Source of the DNA: Bacteroidetes bacterium RIFCSPLOWO2_12_FULL_37_12
GTDB taxonomy: Bacteria; Bacteroidota; Bacteroidia; 2-12-FULL-37-12
DNA length: 64,000 nucleotides
Direction of reading: 5' to 3'
Assembly (NCBI GenBank): GCA_001769655.1
Contig: MEPC01000012.1
Coordinates: 1-64,000, forward strand
In this document: positions 10,301-17,525 of the stretch, in pieces
How the letters are laid out: every line of letters starts with the position of its first letter
Numbering within the stretch: the first letter of the stretch is position 1
Notes under the pieces: generated by a model
Database searches by the model: none
Told to the model about the DNA's origin: nothing
Seen by the model: the letters and a program-made list of their open reading frames with translations, nothing else
Made by a program: the position numbers and the translations under genes

Positions 10301-11016
10301 AATTGCAGTCCGCCTCCCCAGGTGCCAATCCATAATTTGTTTTGTTTGTCAATGGCAAGCGACAATATAAAATTCAAGGATAGTTTGGAATTGTACGTAT
10401 CAAAAATCGTCCATTCTTCATTTTCAAGTCGGGCTAATCCCCCACCACTCGTTCCAATCCATTTTACATTGTTTTTATCTATCACGATGGAACGGACAAC
10501 ATTGGATGGCAAAGGAGATTTTCTAAACGAATAAACTTTCCAGACGGTGTCACTAAAACAGGCAAGACCGTTTGATGTCCCGAACCACTTATTGCCCAGC
10601 GTATCGAACGCTATGGAAAATATTTTATTATCAGGCAGTAAGCAATTGGAAGTATTATAAACAGTGGTAGTTGATTCATCAAATTTTATAACACCTGATT
10701 CTGCTGTACCCAACCAGAGGTTACCGTTCAAATCAATCCCAATGGAAGCTATATCTGCATCAGGGATTGAAGAATTGGTATTGTTAAACAATGTATGCTC
10801 TCCGGTTATCTGATTAATTTTAAGCAACCCCCTTTTATTTGCCAACACTGCCCATACGAAATTCTCATCTCCCGTGATGGCTTTTATAGAAGGAACCTGA
10901 TGTGCATAGTTCATCCATTCTTTTTTCTGAGAATACGATGAAACACAGGAATACCAGAAGATAATCGAAAAAAAAATCTTTTTTAATAACACAGATGAAC
11001 TATGCCGTTGATTCAT
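7315..11016 (-). CDS. Large secreted Reg_prop beta-propeller protein with PKD domain
   Basis: 1233 aa with a signal peptide (hydrophobic IFFSIIFWYSC, cleavage near SSYSQ, residue 29). Residues about 40-640 hold at least 13 blades of the two-component-regulator propeller type, each ending in W-[ILVFAK]-G-[TS] (for example LWLGT, KWFGT, KWIGT). About 640-1110 is beta-rich without recognised motifs. A PKD-like domain near 1110-1180 carries FSVTPTSG and YKWSG. The last 45 residues are strongly basic and acidic (KGKKRKKN end) rather than a type IX sorting domain. Unlike hybrid two-component proteins with this propeller, it has no membrane helix, kinase or DNA-binding domain. It is probably a cell-surface or secreted binding protein; the ligand is unknown. 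Confidence 0.75.
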   Translation of the reverse strand: MNQRHSSSVLLKKIFFSIIFWYSCVSSYSQKKEWMNYAHQVPSIKAITGDENFVWAVLANKRGLLKINQITGEHTLFNNTNSSIPDADIASIGIDLNGNLWLGTAESGVIKFDESTTTVYNTSNCLLPDNKIFSIAFDTLGNKWFGTSNGLACFSDTVWKVYSFRKSPLPSNVVRSIVIDKNNVKWIGTSGGGLARLENEEWTIFDTYNSKLSLNFILSLAIDKQNKLWIGTWGGGLQLFDGLIWQDFRKSNSLLPSDEIRALTVDNNNNIWIGTSSGITLYDGDDFRSLKKEKSLVTSSYINSLYVDYRNILWAGSLNGLTKFDGNKWEGINSASSGLPDNSSRVIAMDEQGNKWIGTQRGLAKFNGKNWKTFNTANSGIPSDRVTAIVLDENSYPWVGTYNQGLALFNGESWSVFNVSNSPLPSNQVSCLLYDKNKILWIGTADSGLVKKEGENWTIFKNTNSGLPENKVTSLSSDENNVLWIGTDGGGIARFDVSSWKVFNATNSGLKENVILSIAVGEDGMQWIGTQNGLYNFSGDEWHCFNRENSGITDNVIQSVKVDNEGNTWVGTKSGSLTKFDGDKWTTINSIKFQNQENPVYSIAIDPQGNKWIGTGKEGISAFKEEGVVTNNSIPMFRFKGMLKGLNQKSASSLSACSLNVYSTLLLSANSEKTTMPGIMAVHQKTKTFRGLSAKKFRLITDSLVLVSKETPNQNQLNRIYSGSFFSIEADVTGNGNYEKILSAKDVSFFATDSCPDFHTGFFTGKIINGKEEILNEFSALAKNNSFMAEMILNSRNNDDTYNFELKFYPSQKEIMVETKPITTAGVPVEFKESNTMLNFTSMAGKNNEGAASTVTFNKDTIVSAPVSNNIATVFSNYYWNISSTIDSFEVNICFNLDTNGFNTNSQDFLNIAYQSDPNSAWQLINSKPEIKNDKICFTVNHLSNWAIAISKPDDVEKDDFIFYNQFSKPDFYKSSFNGLELIELLKPGKRDTIAISQYEINPGGSIPQGITSMIKTFWEVKSTSKISRYIKFDLPKIFYSDTVGFDRVLYRLNATSAWSELPLTRSRVNNMDALYALSFLKGGQFTLGKSKNRKSIFSCNAPAMSASVNENINFSVTPTSGTAPFIYKWSGDENFLSENQSPRFLYPATGNYNYSVTVTDANGGVAVCGNKVTVSPMKTSALQALNPASILGKFTRKEEKYKSIKVDKKEGQWNKLFIKEEEGEKGKKRKKN

Positions 11017-11388
11017 TTTTTTCAGGTATAAAAAGAAATCTTAAGGGAGAAAGAGAAAGAATTACAAACTTACAAAAAATTATTTTATTTTCACTTATAC
11101 TCTTTTCCACTATACCACTATACCCATAGCCGTCAGGTTAAGGGATAATTTTTCTTCCTTTCTAAAAGACCTCACCCCAGCCCCTCTCCAAAATGGAGAG
11201 GGGCAATAATCCGTCAAGTGAAAGCTTAAAATTGTTTTTAATTTATAAATGTTTTTCACAAATTTTAGATTACACATAACAAATCTCTACCCCCTACCGC
11301 ACATTCTCGCTCAATCCGCCACTGGCGGATTGCCGTATTTTTTTGGAGAGGGGCTGGGGTGAGGTCTTTTAAACTGACGGCTATACTT
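11017..11388. other. Intergenic region, 372 bp, no gene
   Basis: Between the propeller gene (minus) and pth (minus) there is no supportable ORF. A short TATACCACTATACCC stretch near 11105-11128 resembles the GTATA repeat family seen elsewhere, and the rest is occupied by the MITE-like element at 11126-11384. The propeller gene's own promoter must lie within 11017-11125, but no exact TAnnTTTG box stands out. Confidence 0.7.
11126..11384. repeat. MITE-like element with CCCCAGCCCCTCTCC termini
   Basis: A 259-bp non-coding element. Its outer ends are ATAGCCGTCAG (11126-11136) and its inverse (11374-11384). Inside these lie perfect 27-bp inverted repeats at 11164-11190 and 11344-11370 containing CTCACCCCAGCCCCTCTCC. 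The core holds a further small palindrome around AATCCGCCACTGGCGGATT (11318-11336). A related single hairpin is at 43269-43317. The right end stops five bases short of the pth stop codon. Confidence 0.75.
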
Positions 11389-11928
11389 CTATATCCCTAT
11401 ACCTTTATTTATGAAGGAAAGCACCTGTTGGTGACCTATTTCAAAAATTACGGGTAATTCTTTTTCTTCACCTGCGGAAAATTTACTCAAAACATATTCA
11501 ACCTGATGCCCTTTTGGATAATTATTTCCGATACCGATTCTAAGACGTGGAAAACCGGTTGTCTGAAGGGCTGACTGAATACTTGTAAGTCCGTTATGCC
11601 CGCCATCACTTCCTTTGTCACGCAATCGTGTTTTACCGAAAGGCAACGCAATATCATCCAACACAACCAATAAATTTTGCAAGGGAACCTTATAGAAATT
11701 TACCCAATATCTGACAGCTTTTCCGCTCTCGTTGACAAACGTAGATGGTTTTATGATAGCGATTTGTTTTCCTCTTATTTTAATTGCAGAAAAAGAGGCA
11801 TACCGTTCTATTTGAAAACTTCCTTTATAGGTAGCGTTCAGAAAATCAATAAATCTGAAACCAAAATTGTGGCGGGTGTACGTATATTCTTCCCCTATAT
11901 TACCTAATCCAACGATGAGGTATTGCAT
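11389..11928 (-). CDS. pth: Peptidyl-tRNA hydrolase
   Basis: 179-aa cytosolic enzyme that cleaves the ester bond of peptidyl-tRNAs released from stalled ribosomes. Family signatures are complete: N-terminal YLIVGLGNIG, YTYTRHNFGF (catalytic His), KPSTFVNESGKAV, VVLDDIALPFG and KGSDGGHNGLTSI. It starts 12 bp after the L25 stop on the same strand, the L25-Pth pairing common in bacteria. prs lies further upstream, suggesting a prs-rplY-pth transcription unit. Confidence 0.96.
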   Translation of the reverse strand: MQYLIVGLGNIGEEYTYTRHNFGFRFIDFLNATYKGSFQIERYASFSAIKIRGKQIAIIKPSTFVNESGKAVRYWVNFYKVPLQNLLVVLDDIALPFGKTRLRDKGSDGGHNGLTSIQSALQTTGFPRLRIGIGNNYPKGHQVEYVLSKFSAGEEKELPVIFEIGHQQVLSFINKGIGI

Positions 11929-11940
11929 GATCAGGGCTTG

Positions 11941-12681
11941 TTACTTTTTACCTTTCTCTTTGCCTTTCTCCTTACCTTTATCTTTACCCTTCGCCGCATC
12001 AGTAGCAGGAGCAGTAGCCGTGGCAGGAGTAGCAGGAGCACCAGGTTTAGCCGGAGCGCCTTCAGCCACTGGTTCACCTTCAACAGGTGTAGCTGTAGTT
12101 GCCGCTGTAACCGCAACTTCTTCCGCCAATTTTAACAATCTTGGGATTTGAACGCTTATAACAGCATTCAGAGAGTTTTCAAGAAAAGTTAATCCTGGGA
12201 TATTCAAATCCTTAATATGTACTGACATTCCTAAATCCAGGTTATTAATGTCAATGGTGATATGTTCAGGTAAACTTGAAGGCAATGCTTTAACTTTTAA
12301 TCTTCGCATTTTGATAAACAGTTTACCTCCTTTCAAAATACCGGGGGCAGAACCGGTTACATTTACGGGCAGGTCTATGGTTATCGGTTTCTCTTCGCTG
12401 ATTTCAAGAAAATCAGCATGAGTAATGGATTCATTTACCGGATGAAAAGTTATATCCTGCAGAATTGCATTGAATTTATTATTATCAATATTCAATTCCA
12501 CTTTATGGGCATCATGGGTGTAAACAAGCTCTCTGAAACTTATCATGGGAGCATAAAAATGAATATGTTCTTTACCGCCGTAAAAAACGCAGGGAACGAA
12601 ACCATCATTTCTGAGTTTTTTTGTAGCTGATTTGCCAAGGGCTTCTCTTTTTTTGGCTTTGATTAGGATTGTTTTAAGCAT
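11941..12681 (-). CDS. rplY: 50S ribosomal protein L25 (Ctc form) with long Ala/Pro/Lys tail
   Basis: 246 aa, the long general-stress (Ctc/TL5) form of L25, which binds 5S rRNA. The N-terminal half (KRE-LGKSATKKLRNDGFVPCVFYGG) is the 5S-binding beta-barrel, and the C-terminal domain has ITHADFLEI and the PVNVTGSAPG segment. The last 50 or so residues are low complexity: alanine, threonine and proline, then a KGKDKGKEKGKEKGKK tail. Lys-rich tails are common on Bacteroidota L25. It follows prs by 28 bp. Confidence 0.95.
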   Translation of the reverse strand: MLKTILIKAKKREALGKSATKKLRNDGFVPCVFYGGKEHIHFYAPMISFRELVYTHDAHKVELNIDNNKFNAILQDITFHPVNESITHADFLEISEEKPITIDLPVNVTGSAPGILKGGKLFIKMRRLKVKALPSSLPEHITIDINNLDLGMSVHIKDLNIPGLTFLENSLNAVISVQIPRLLKLAEEVAVTAATTATPVEGEPVAEGAPAKPGAPATPATATAPATDAAKGKDKGKEKGKEKGKK

Positions 12682-12709
12682 GACTTTTTGATTTTAGTGG
12701 AATGAAATA

Positions 12710-13636
12710 TTACATAAATAACGGACTAATGGATTGATGTTCGTGAATTTTCTGAATTGCCTTTGCAAATAATTCCGCGCAGGTAAGAACTTTAATTTTA
12801 TCTAAACTACCGGACATTGGAAGCGTGTCGGTCATAATGATTTCTGTTAATTCAGAATCCCTCAGGCGGGCAAATGCCTGTCCGCTTAAAATGGCATGGG
12901 TACAGACAGCTCTCACCGATATTGCTCCTTTTTCCTTTATGAGAGAAGCCGCCTTTACAAGCGTTCCGGCAGTATCGCAGATATCATCCACCAATATTAC
13001 ATTTTTGTCTTTTACCTCTCCAATCAACTGCATACTTGCTATTTCATTGGCTCTTTTACGATGTTTATCGCAAATTACTAATTCTGCATTAAAATGTTCT
13101 GCAAAAGAACGCACTCTGGCAACTGCACCCATATCCGGTGCGGCAAAAACAATTTTATCGAGGTTTTGTTTCTTCAGATACGGAACGAAAATCGGAGCTA
13201 CATCCATGTGGTCCACCGGAATATCAAAAAACCCCTGAATTTGACCTGCATGAAGGTCCATGGTCATAATCCGGTTTGCGCCTGCGGCTGTTAATAGGTT
13301 AGCAACTAATTTGGAGGCAATAGACACTCTCGGCTTATCTTTTCTATCCTGACGTGCATATCCAAAATAAGGAATGACGGCAGTAATATAATCTGCCGAA
13401 GCTCTTTTAGCCGCATCAATCATTAAAAGGAGTTCCATTAAATTATCAGAAGGCGCTGAGGTGGATTGAATCAAAAAAACATCAGACCCCCGAACCGACT
13501 CATTATAGCTTGGCTGTAATTCACCGTCTGAAAAGCGGGAAACGACCATTTGTCCTAATTCAATACCATATATCTTAGCAATTTTTTCTGCTAACGCATG
13601 GTTTACTGTACCCGAGAAAATTTTTACAGAACTCAT
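12710..13636 (-). CDS. prs: Ribose-phosphate pyrophosphokinase
   Basis: 308-aa cytosolic enzyme forming PRPP from ribose 5-phosphate and ATP for nucleotide, His and Trp synthesis. Motifs are complete: FSDGELQPSYNESVRG, DAAKRASADYITAVIPYFGYARQDRK (the flexible-loop and ATP-binding region; catalytic Lys/Arg in ARQDRK), MDLHAGQIQGFF, and the PRPP loop VILVDDICDTAGTL. It is followed by rplY and pth on the same strand. The tRNA-Gln gene lies upstream, also on the minus strand. Confidence 0.97.
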   Translation of the reverse strand: MSSVKIFSGTVNHALAEKIAKIYGIELGQMVVSRFSDGELQPSYNESVRGSDVFLIQSTSAPSDNLMELLLMIDAAKRASADYITAVIPYFGYARQDRKDKPRVSIASKLVANLLTAAGANRIMTMDLHAGQIQGFFDIPVDHMDVAPIFVPYLKKQNLDKIVFAAPDMGAVARVRSFAEHFNAELVICDKHRKRANEIASMQLIGEVKDKNVILVDDICDTAGTLVKAASLIKEKGAISVRAVCTHAILSGQAFARLRDSELTEIIMTDTLPMSGSLDKIKVLTCAELFAKAIQKIHEHQSISPLFM

Positions 13637-13764
13637 TTATGATGGTGATTACTTTTTCTATTTTCTATTTTCTTTATCCTTTATTCAAACTTTCAAGGTT
13701 AGCCGGCGCCTCAAATCCATGAAAACCTTGAAAGTTTTTTTCCCAACCTTCCTTCCAACTCCGG

Positions 13765-13837
13765 TTATCCCGCTAGGGGTCGAACCTAGAGTCTTCAGGA
13801 CCAAAACCTGACGTGTTGCCAGTTACACCACGGGATA
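13765..13837 (-). tRNA. tRNA-Gln (TTG anticodon)
   Basis: The reverse strand folds into a 73-nt cloverleaf. The 7-bp acceptor is TATCCCG/CGGGATA with discriminator A. The anticodon stem is TCAGG/CCTGA with loop TTTTGGT, which puts TTG at positions 34-36. The T-arm is CTAGG-TTCGACC-CCTAG. The 3' CCA is not encoded. A strong Bacteroidota-type promoter lies 18 bp upstream. Confidence 0.93.
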
Positions 13838-13855
13838 AAAAAATCTTAGGGGGTG

Positions 13856-13886
13856 CAAAGATACAAAATGAAAGGTAAATTGCAAA
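13856..13886 (-). promoter_or_regulatory. Bacteroidota sigma-A promoter for tRNA-Gln
   Basis: On the minus strand: -33 box TTTG (plus coordinates 13883-13886), exactly 19 bp, then -7 box TATCTTTG (13856-13863), a full match to TTTG-N19-TAnnTTTG. The tRNA 5' end is 18 bp downstream. It is the best promoter in the window and good evidence for the phylum. Confidence 0.85.
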
Positions 13887-13905
13887 AGGGGGTGTTAATT
13901 TTTAA

Positions 13906-15447
13906 TCAATTTTCAGTGAAACGACTCATTAACTCAAAACAATCAGCTTTTGCTTCAAGAGTTTCCAATAGTGTGTTTTTGTCAAGTATGGTTTCTTTCA
14001 TATCATTTTTTACATTATTTTTTGCATATAAAACCGGATTTGTATATATGTTATTTTCCTGAAAAGATGGTATTAAAGACCGAAGGGTTTTTTGATAGAG
14101 AGCCAACGCCTCATGTGGTTTATTCGTTAAATAGAAAATACCACCTCTTTGCAAAAGAACATTAGCAGTAACTCGGTTTTGAAATCCAAAAGTCCTCATA
14201 AACAAATCAATGCTTTTTTGATTATAATAAAGGGATGAATCAATAATGTTCAGATGCCAATAAGCTGTTGCAATGTTTGCTAAATTTTCCGCCGTTTTAT
14301 AATACTCTTCCAAATGATTTAAAGAAAGGCAATGTAGCGCTTTTAAAAAATCTGTAACAGCAAGTTGCCATAATTTAGCATTTAGATGAGCATAACCGAT
14401 ATTTAAAAAAACTTCGCAGTTAAGCGGATGAATAGAATCCAGTGTTTCATATTGAATGGCTAATGCTTTATTGAAATATTCCAAAGCTTTATCATAATTT
14501 CCCAAATCATCATATACCATTCCAAGATAATTATAAGATAAGGCAACATCGGGGTGCATTTCGCCAAAAGATTTTAACCGGATATTAAATGCTTTATAGT
14601 AATAATCTGATGCTAAACTGATTTCCCCTTTTTCATAATATATTAAGCCAAAACTATTTAAAATAGTTGCAATCTCCGGATGGTCTTCATTGAGATATTT
14701 TAATTTCATAGATAATGATTCCTGGAAATAATGTTCTGCATTTTCCCAATCACCCTTTTCATGGAATAATAATCCGATGTTGTTTATGGTAGATGAAACA
14801 TCCTGTAAACTTGCATCGGGAGAATTTTTTTTTATATCAAACGCTTTATTATAATAGTCAAGCGTTTTTTCATAATCACCCATCAGAAAATATACATAAC
14901 CTATGTTATTATATGACTTTGATGTTTGTATGTGTTTTTCCCCATAAACTATTAGTTTTAAATCTATTGATTTATTATGATAAGTCAATGCTTTCGTATA
15001 TTTTCCAAGGGTTTGAAACATAATTCCTAAAAGATTATAACATTCTGCTAGTAGTGGAACTTTTTTTCCTTGTTTTAAAATTATGAATCGCTCAGTTTTT
15101 TGTAAAATTTGAACCGCACTATCTGCCTTTCCAATTTCTTTAAGAACAATCGCTGTTAGTAAATAGCATTTAATGAATTTATCTGTAACTATTCTACTAG
15201 TATCTTTTCGATAAGCAGAAATAGCTAAATTTATAAAAAACAGTGTGCTATCATATTTTGCCATAGCAAAAAAACGATTTGCCTTTTTATAAATAGAATC
15301 AGCCATGATTAGCGAGTCGTTTTTACAAAAATCATTGTAAAACTTTTCTCCGGAATAATTTAACTTATTTTCTCGCGAAAACCCTGTTGTAGATGATATA
15401 AGCAGGATAATAGAAACAGTTAACCGTATCAAGTAATTATACAACAT
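13906..15447 (-). CDS. Secreted tetratricopeptide repeat protein, possibly truncated CHAT-TPR family
   Basis: 513 aa. An N-terminal signal peptide (ISIILLISSTTGFS) is followed by at least nine TPR units of the kinesin-light-chain type (TPR_12), for example AECYNLLGIMFQTLGKYTKA and SYNNIGYVYFLMGDYEKTLD. In related large Bacteroidota proteins this TPR block continues through an ...LLETLEAKA... helix into a CHAT peptidase domain. Here the frame stops shortly after LLETLEAKADCFELMSRFTEN. The stop is only 69 bp from tRNA-Gln. I infer a C-terminally truncated relative or a naturally short paralogue. The start overlaps the stop of the START-like gene by 11 bp, so the two are coupled. Confidence 0.7.
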   Translation of the reverse strand: MLYNYLIRLTVSIILLISSTTGFSRENKLNYSGEKFYNDFCKNDSLIMADSIYKKANRFFAMAKYDSTLFFINLAISAYRKDTSRIVTDKFIKCYLLTAIVLKEIGKADSAVQILQKTERFIILKQGKKVPLLAECYNLLGIMFQTLGKYTKALTYHNKSIDLKLIVYGEKHIQTSKSYNNIGYVYFLMGDYEKTLDYYNKAFDIKKNSPDASLQDVSSTINNIGLLFHEKGDWENAEHYFQESLSMKLKYLNEDHPEIATILNSFGLIYYEKGEISLASDYYYKAFNIRLKSFGEMHPDVALSYNYLGMVYDDLGNYDKALEYFNKALAIQYETLDSIHPLNCEVFLNIGYAHLNAKLWQLAVTDFLKALHCLSLNHLEEYYKTAENLANIATAYWHLNIIDSSLYYNQKSIDLFMRTFGFQNRVTANVLLQRGGIFYLTNKPHEALALYQKTLRSLIPSFQENNIYTNPVLYAKNNVKNDMKETILDKNTLLETLEAKADCFELMSRFTEN

Positions 15448-15832
15448 TTACCTCTACCAGATTTTTCAGCGTTTGTATGGCTGAGTTCCACATTACTGCC
15501 TGTTCATGCGGGTCATCTGTATCCATAGAGTCAATAACTCGCAGAAAGAGGGTTCCGCTGACTGGGCTTACAGAAATCCTGAAATCAAGGAATTGTTCCT
15601 TTTCCCCTTCCCATTTGTACCGTATGTGAACATTTTTACGGTAATCAATCATCTCTGCAGAATAGGAAGTTTTACCCCAGGTAAAAACGTATCTTCCATT
15701 TTCATTCAGAGTGATTTTATCAGCAAACCATTGGGATAATCCATCGGGGGTGCTGATTAACTCATAGATTTCATGAGCACGGGCGTTTATTTCAAACTCC
15801 TGTGTAAAATGTTTTTTTCCGTTCGTTTTCAT
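15437..15832 (-). CDS. START-like (START_2/SRPBCC) domain protein
   Basis: 131 aa from the ATG at 15832. A longer frame to 15949 exists, but its extra 39 residues are unlike the family. The sequence FTQEFEINARAHEIYELISTPDGLSQWFADKI, read in two halves, matches the small Bacteroidota-specific START_2 proteins, which consist of one helix-grip ligand-binding domain. Such proteins are conserved but functionally undefined. It lies directly upstream of the TPR protein with an 11-bp overlap. Confidence 0.8.
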   Translation of the reverse strand: MKTNGKKHFTQEFEINARAHEIYELISTPDGLSQWFADKITLNENGRYVFTWGKTSYSAEMIDYRKNVHIRYKWEGEKEQFLDFRISVSPVSGTLFLRVIDSMDTDDPHEQAVMWNSAIQTLKNLVEVNVV

Positions 15833-16076
15833 GGTGATATTTTGAATTAAGCAATGAAGATACGGCGGTTTTTTAACAAAAACAAGTTTTTCGTAAAAAA
15901 ATTTTCCACATGTTGAAAAATCAGGTTGGTTTATGATTTTCCATATCAAATATTAGAAATATGTTCAACTCTGGAAATTAGTAAAGGAAGGCTGGAAGAA
16001 TGGAATTTTGGAAGTAAAATATAAAGTATATTGGAAAGTTACGGCATTGTAATTTCTTTCAATAAAAAAAATTTCA

Positions 16077-16084
16077 TAGATTTG
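16077..16084 (+). promoter_or_regulatory. -7 promoter box for tRNA-Met
   Basis: TAGATTTG matches TAnnTTTG and lies 11 bp before the tRNA-Met 5' end. The expected -33 position carries only a TTTC-like sequence, so the call rests on one box and its position. Confidence 0.5.
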
Positions 16085-16095
16085 TGCTTAATTCC

Positions 16096-16169
16096 GGCGA
16101 GGTAGCTCAGATGGTTAGAGCGCAGGATTCATAACCCTGAGGTGGAGGGTTCGACTCCCTCCCTCGCTA
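16096..16169 (+). tRNA. tRNA-Met (CAT anticodon), elongator type
   Basis: A 74-nt cloverleaf. Acceptor GGCGAGG pairs with CCTCGCT (first pair G-U), discriminator A, D-arm GCTCAGATGGTTAGAGC, and anticodon loop TTCATAA with CAT at 34-36. The T-arm is GAGGG-TTCGACT-CCCTC. The paired first base argues against initiator tRNA. An Ile2 (lysidine-modified CAT) identity cannot be excluded from the anticodon alone, but the body resembles elongator Met. CCA is not encoded. Confidence 0.9.
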
Positions 16170-16170
16170 C

Positions 16171-16270
16171 GGTTATAGGTATAAGGTATAAAGGTATAAG
16201 GTTGTTAAATACCCCTATACCTTTATAACCTATACCCCTATACCCCTATACCCCTATACCTTATACCCTA
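16171..16270. repeat. GTATAAGG / CCCTATACC array forming a hairpin
   Basis: GGTATAAGGTATAAAGG units at 16174-16203 are followed by complementary ACCCCTATACC units up to about 16270. The two halves can fold into a long imperfect stem. It lies exactly between two converging genes (tRNA-Met and the KAS III gene), where it could end transcription from both sides. Members of the same family are at 34252-34341 and 60546-60645. Confidence 0.7.
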
Positions 16271-16274
16271 CACC

Positions 16275-17408
16275 CTATTTCGATTTGTAAACCATCGAAT
16301 TTATATTCATCCCCGCTCCTACCGACGCAAATACCAAAATGCTTCCTTCCCTCGAACTATGATTATCTAATTTACCGTTAAAAAATAAATCCAATAAAGT
16401 AGGTACGGTGGCTACGGAGCTATTTCCCAGCCATGAAATGGTCATAGGCATTATATCCTGGGGTATTTGCTTTTCACCAAATAGATTATACAAACGGTCT
16501 AATATTGCCTTGTCCATTTTGGCATTTGCCTGATGAATCAACAGTTTATAAATATCTTTCAGATAGATCCCCGCTTTTTCCATGCTTTCCTTAATTACCT
16601 GGGGAACCACTTTAAGTGCATACTCATACAATTTACGTCCATGCATTTTCAAAAATAAAAGATTCTCATTAAAAGTAGGATTAAATGAATGGTCCATCCA
16701 TAACGCAAATGCCTCTTCATTGCAGTAAGAACGTGTGCAATGTGATAAAATCCCAACCGGTTCATTACTAACCTTTGATTCTACGATTGTCGCACCGGCA
16801 CCATCGGCATAAATCATTCCGTCCCGGTCATGTGGGTCAATGACTCTGGAAAGTGTTTCAGCGCCAATGACCATAATTTTTTTGGCATCTCCTGATTTAA
16901 TAAAGTAATCAGCTTGAATCATACCTTGAAGCCAGCCCGGACATCCAAAAGGTAAGTCATAAGGAATGCAACCTGGATTATGAATTCCAAGCTTATGTTT
17001 TACCCTTGCCGCAAGCGTGGGTACAAACTCAGAACGCTTATTGTTCGCCTGAATATCCCCAAAATTATGGGCGACTATAATATAATCAAGTTGCTCCGGG
17101 TCAATTCCGGAAGATGAAATGGCACTTTTACCTGCTGAAAAAGCAATATCTGACGTTACTAAATCGTCAGTGACATATCTCCGCTCACTTATTTCAGTGA
17201 TTTTCTCAAACTTGCCTATGATCTCCTGATTATTGTTTTCGAATTTATTGCCATTCAAGTCATAAAATTCATTTCCTAAAAAGTCATCATTATGTACTTT
17301 TCGCGAAGGGATGTAACTACCGGTCCCGGTAATTACAGAACATATAGAGTTTTTCAAAATTTGTGAATTGTTATAAATTTTTTGCAATGTATTAAAAAAA
17401 GATGACAA
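16275..17408 (-). CDS. FabH-like beta-ketoacyl synthase III family protein
   Basis: 377-aa thiolase-fold condensing enzyme. The KAS III triad is intact: C156 in LPFGCPGWLQG, H292 in LLIHQANAKM, N329 in SWLGNSSVA. The YADGAGATIVE and terminal GAGMNINSMVY motifs are also KAS III-like. It has an insertion near 45-65 (EFYDLNGNKFENNN) not typical of E. coli FabH, suggesting a non-housekeeping or quinolone/alkyl-specific relative. It is transcribed divergently from the hydantoinase operon across 117 bp, so it may be co-regulated with it. The substrate is unknown. One speculative option is an anthraniloyl-CoA-using condensing enzyme, because the neighbouring pathway should make that thioester. Confidence 0.8.
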   Translation of the reverse strand: MSSFFNTLQKIYNNSQILKNSICSVITGTGSYIPSRKVHNDDFLGNEFYDLNGNKFENNNQEIIGKFEKITEISERRYVTDDLVTSDIAFSAGKSAISSSGIDPEQLDYIIVAHNFGDIQANNKRSEFVPTLAARVKHKLGIHNPGCIPYDLPFGCPGWLQGMIQADYFIKSGDAKKIMVIGAETLSRVIDPHDRDGMIYADGAGATIVESKVSNEPVGILSHCTRSYCNEEAFALWMDHSFNPTFNENLLFLKMHGRKLYEYALKVVPQVIKESMEKAGIYLKDIYKLLIHQANAKMDKAILDRLYNLFGEKQIPQDIMPMTISWLGNSSVATVPTLLDLFFNGKLDNHSSREGSILVFASVGAGMNINSMVYKSK

Positions 17409-17525
17409 TTACAAATAGTGAATTATAAAAAACATGACTTTTCTCATTCTTTTAGGAATGATATGTGAGGAAATTTGGGGAAAAATTTCATCTTTTTGAG
17501 ATTAAAAAAACCTTTATCATTTTTT

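Noticed and set aside
12825-13238. 137-aa ORF antisense to prs
   Set aside because: Lies wholly within a well-supported housekeeping gene on the other strand.
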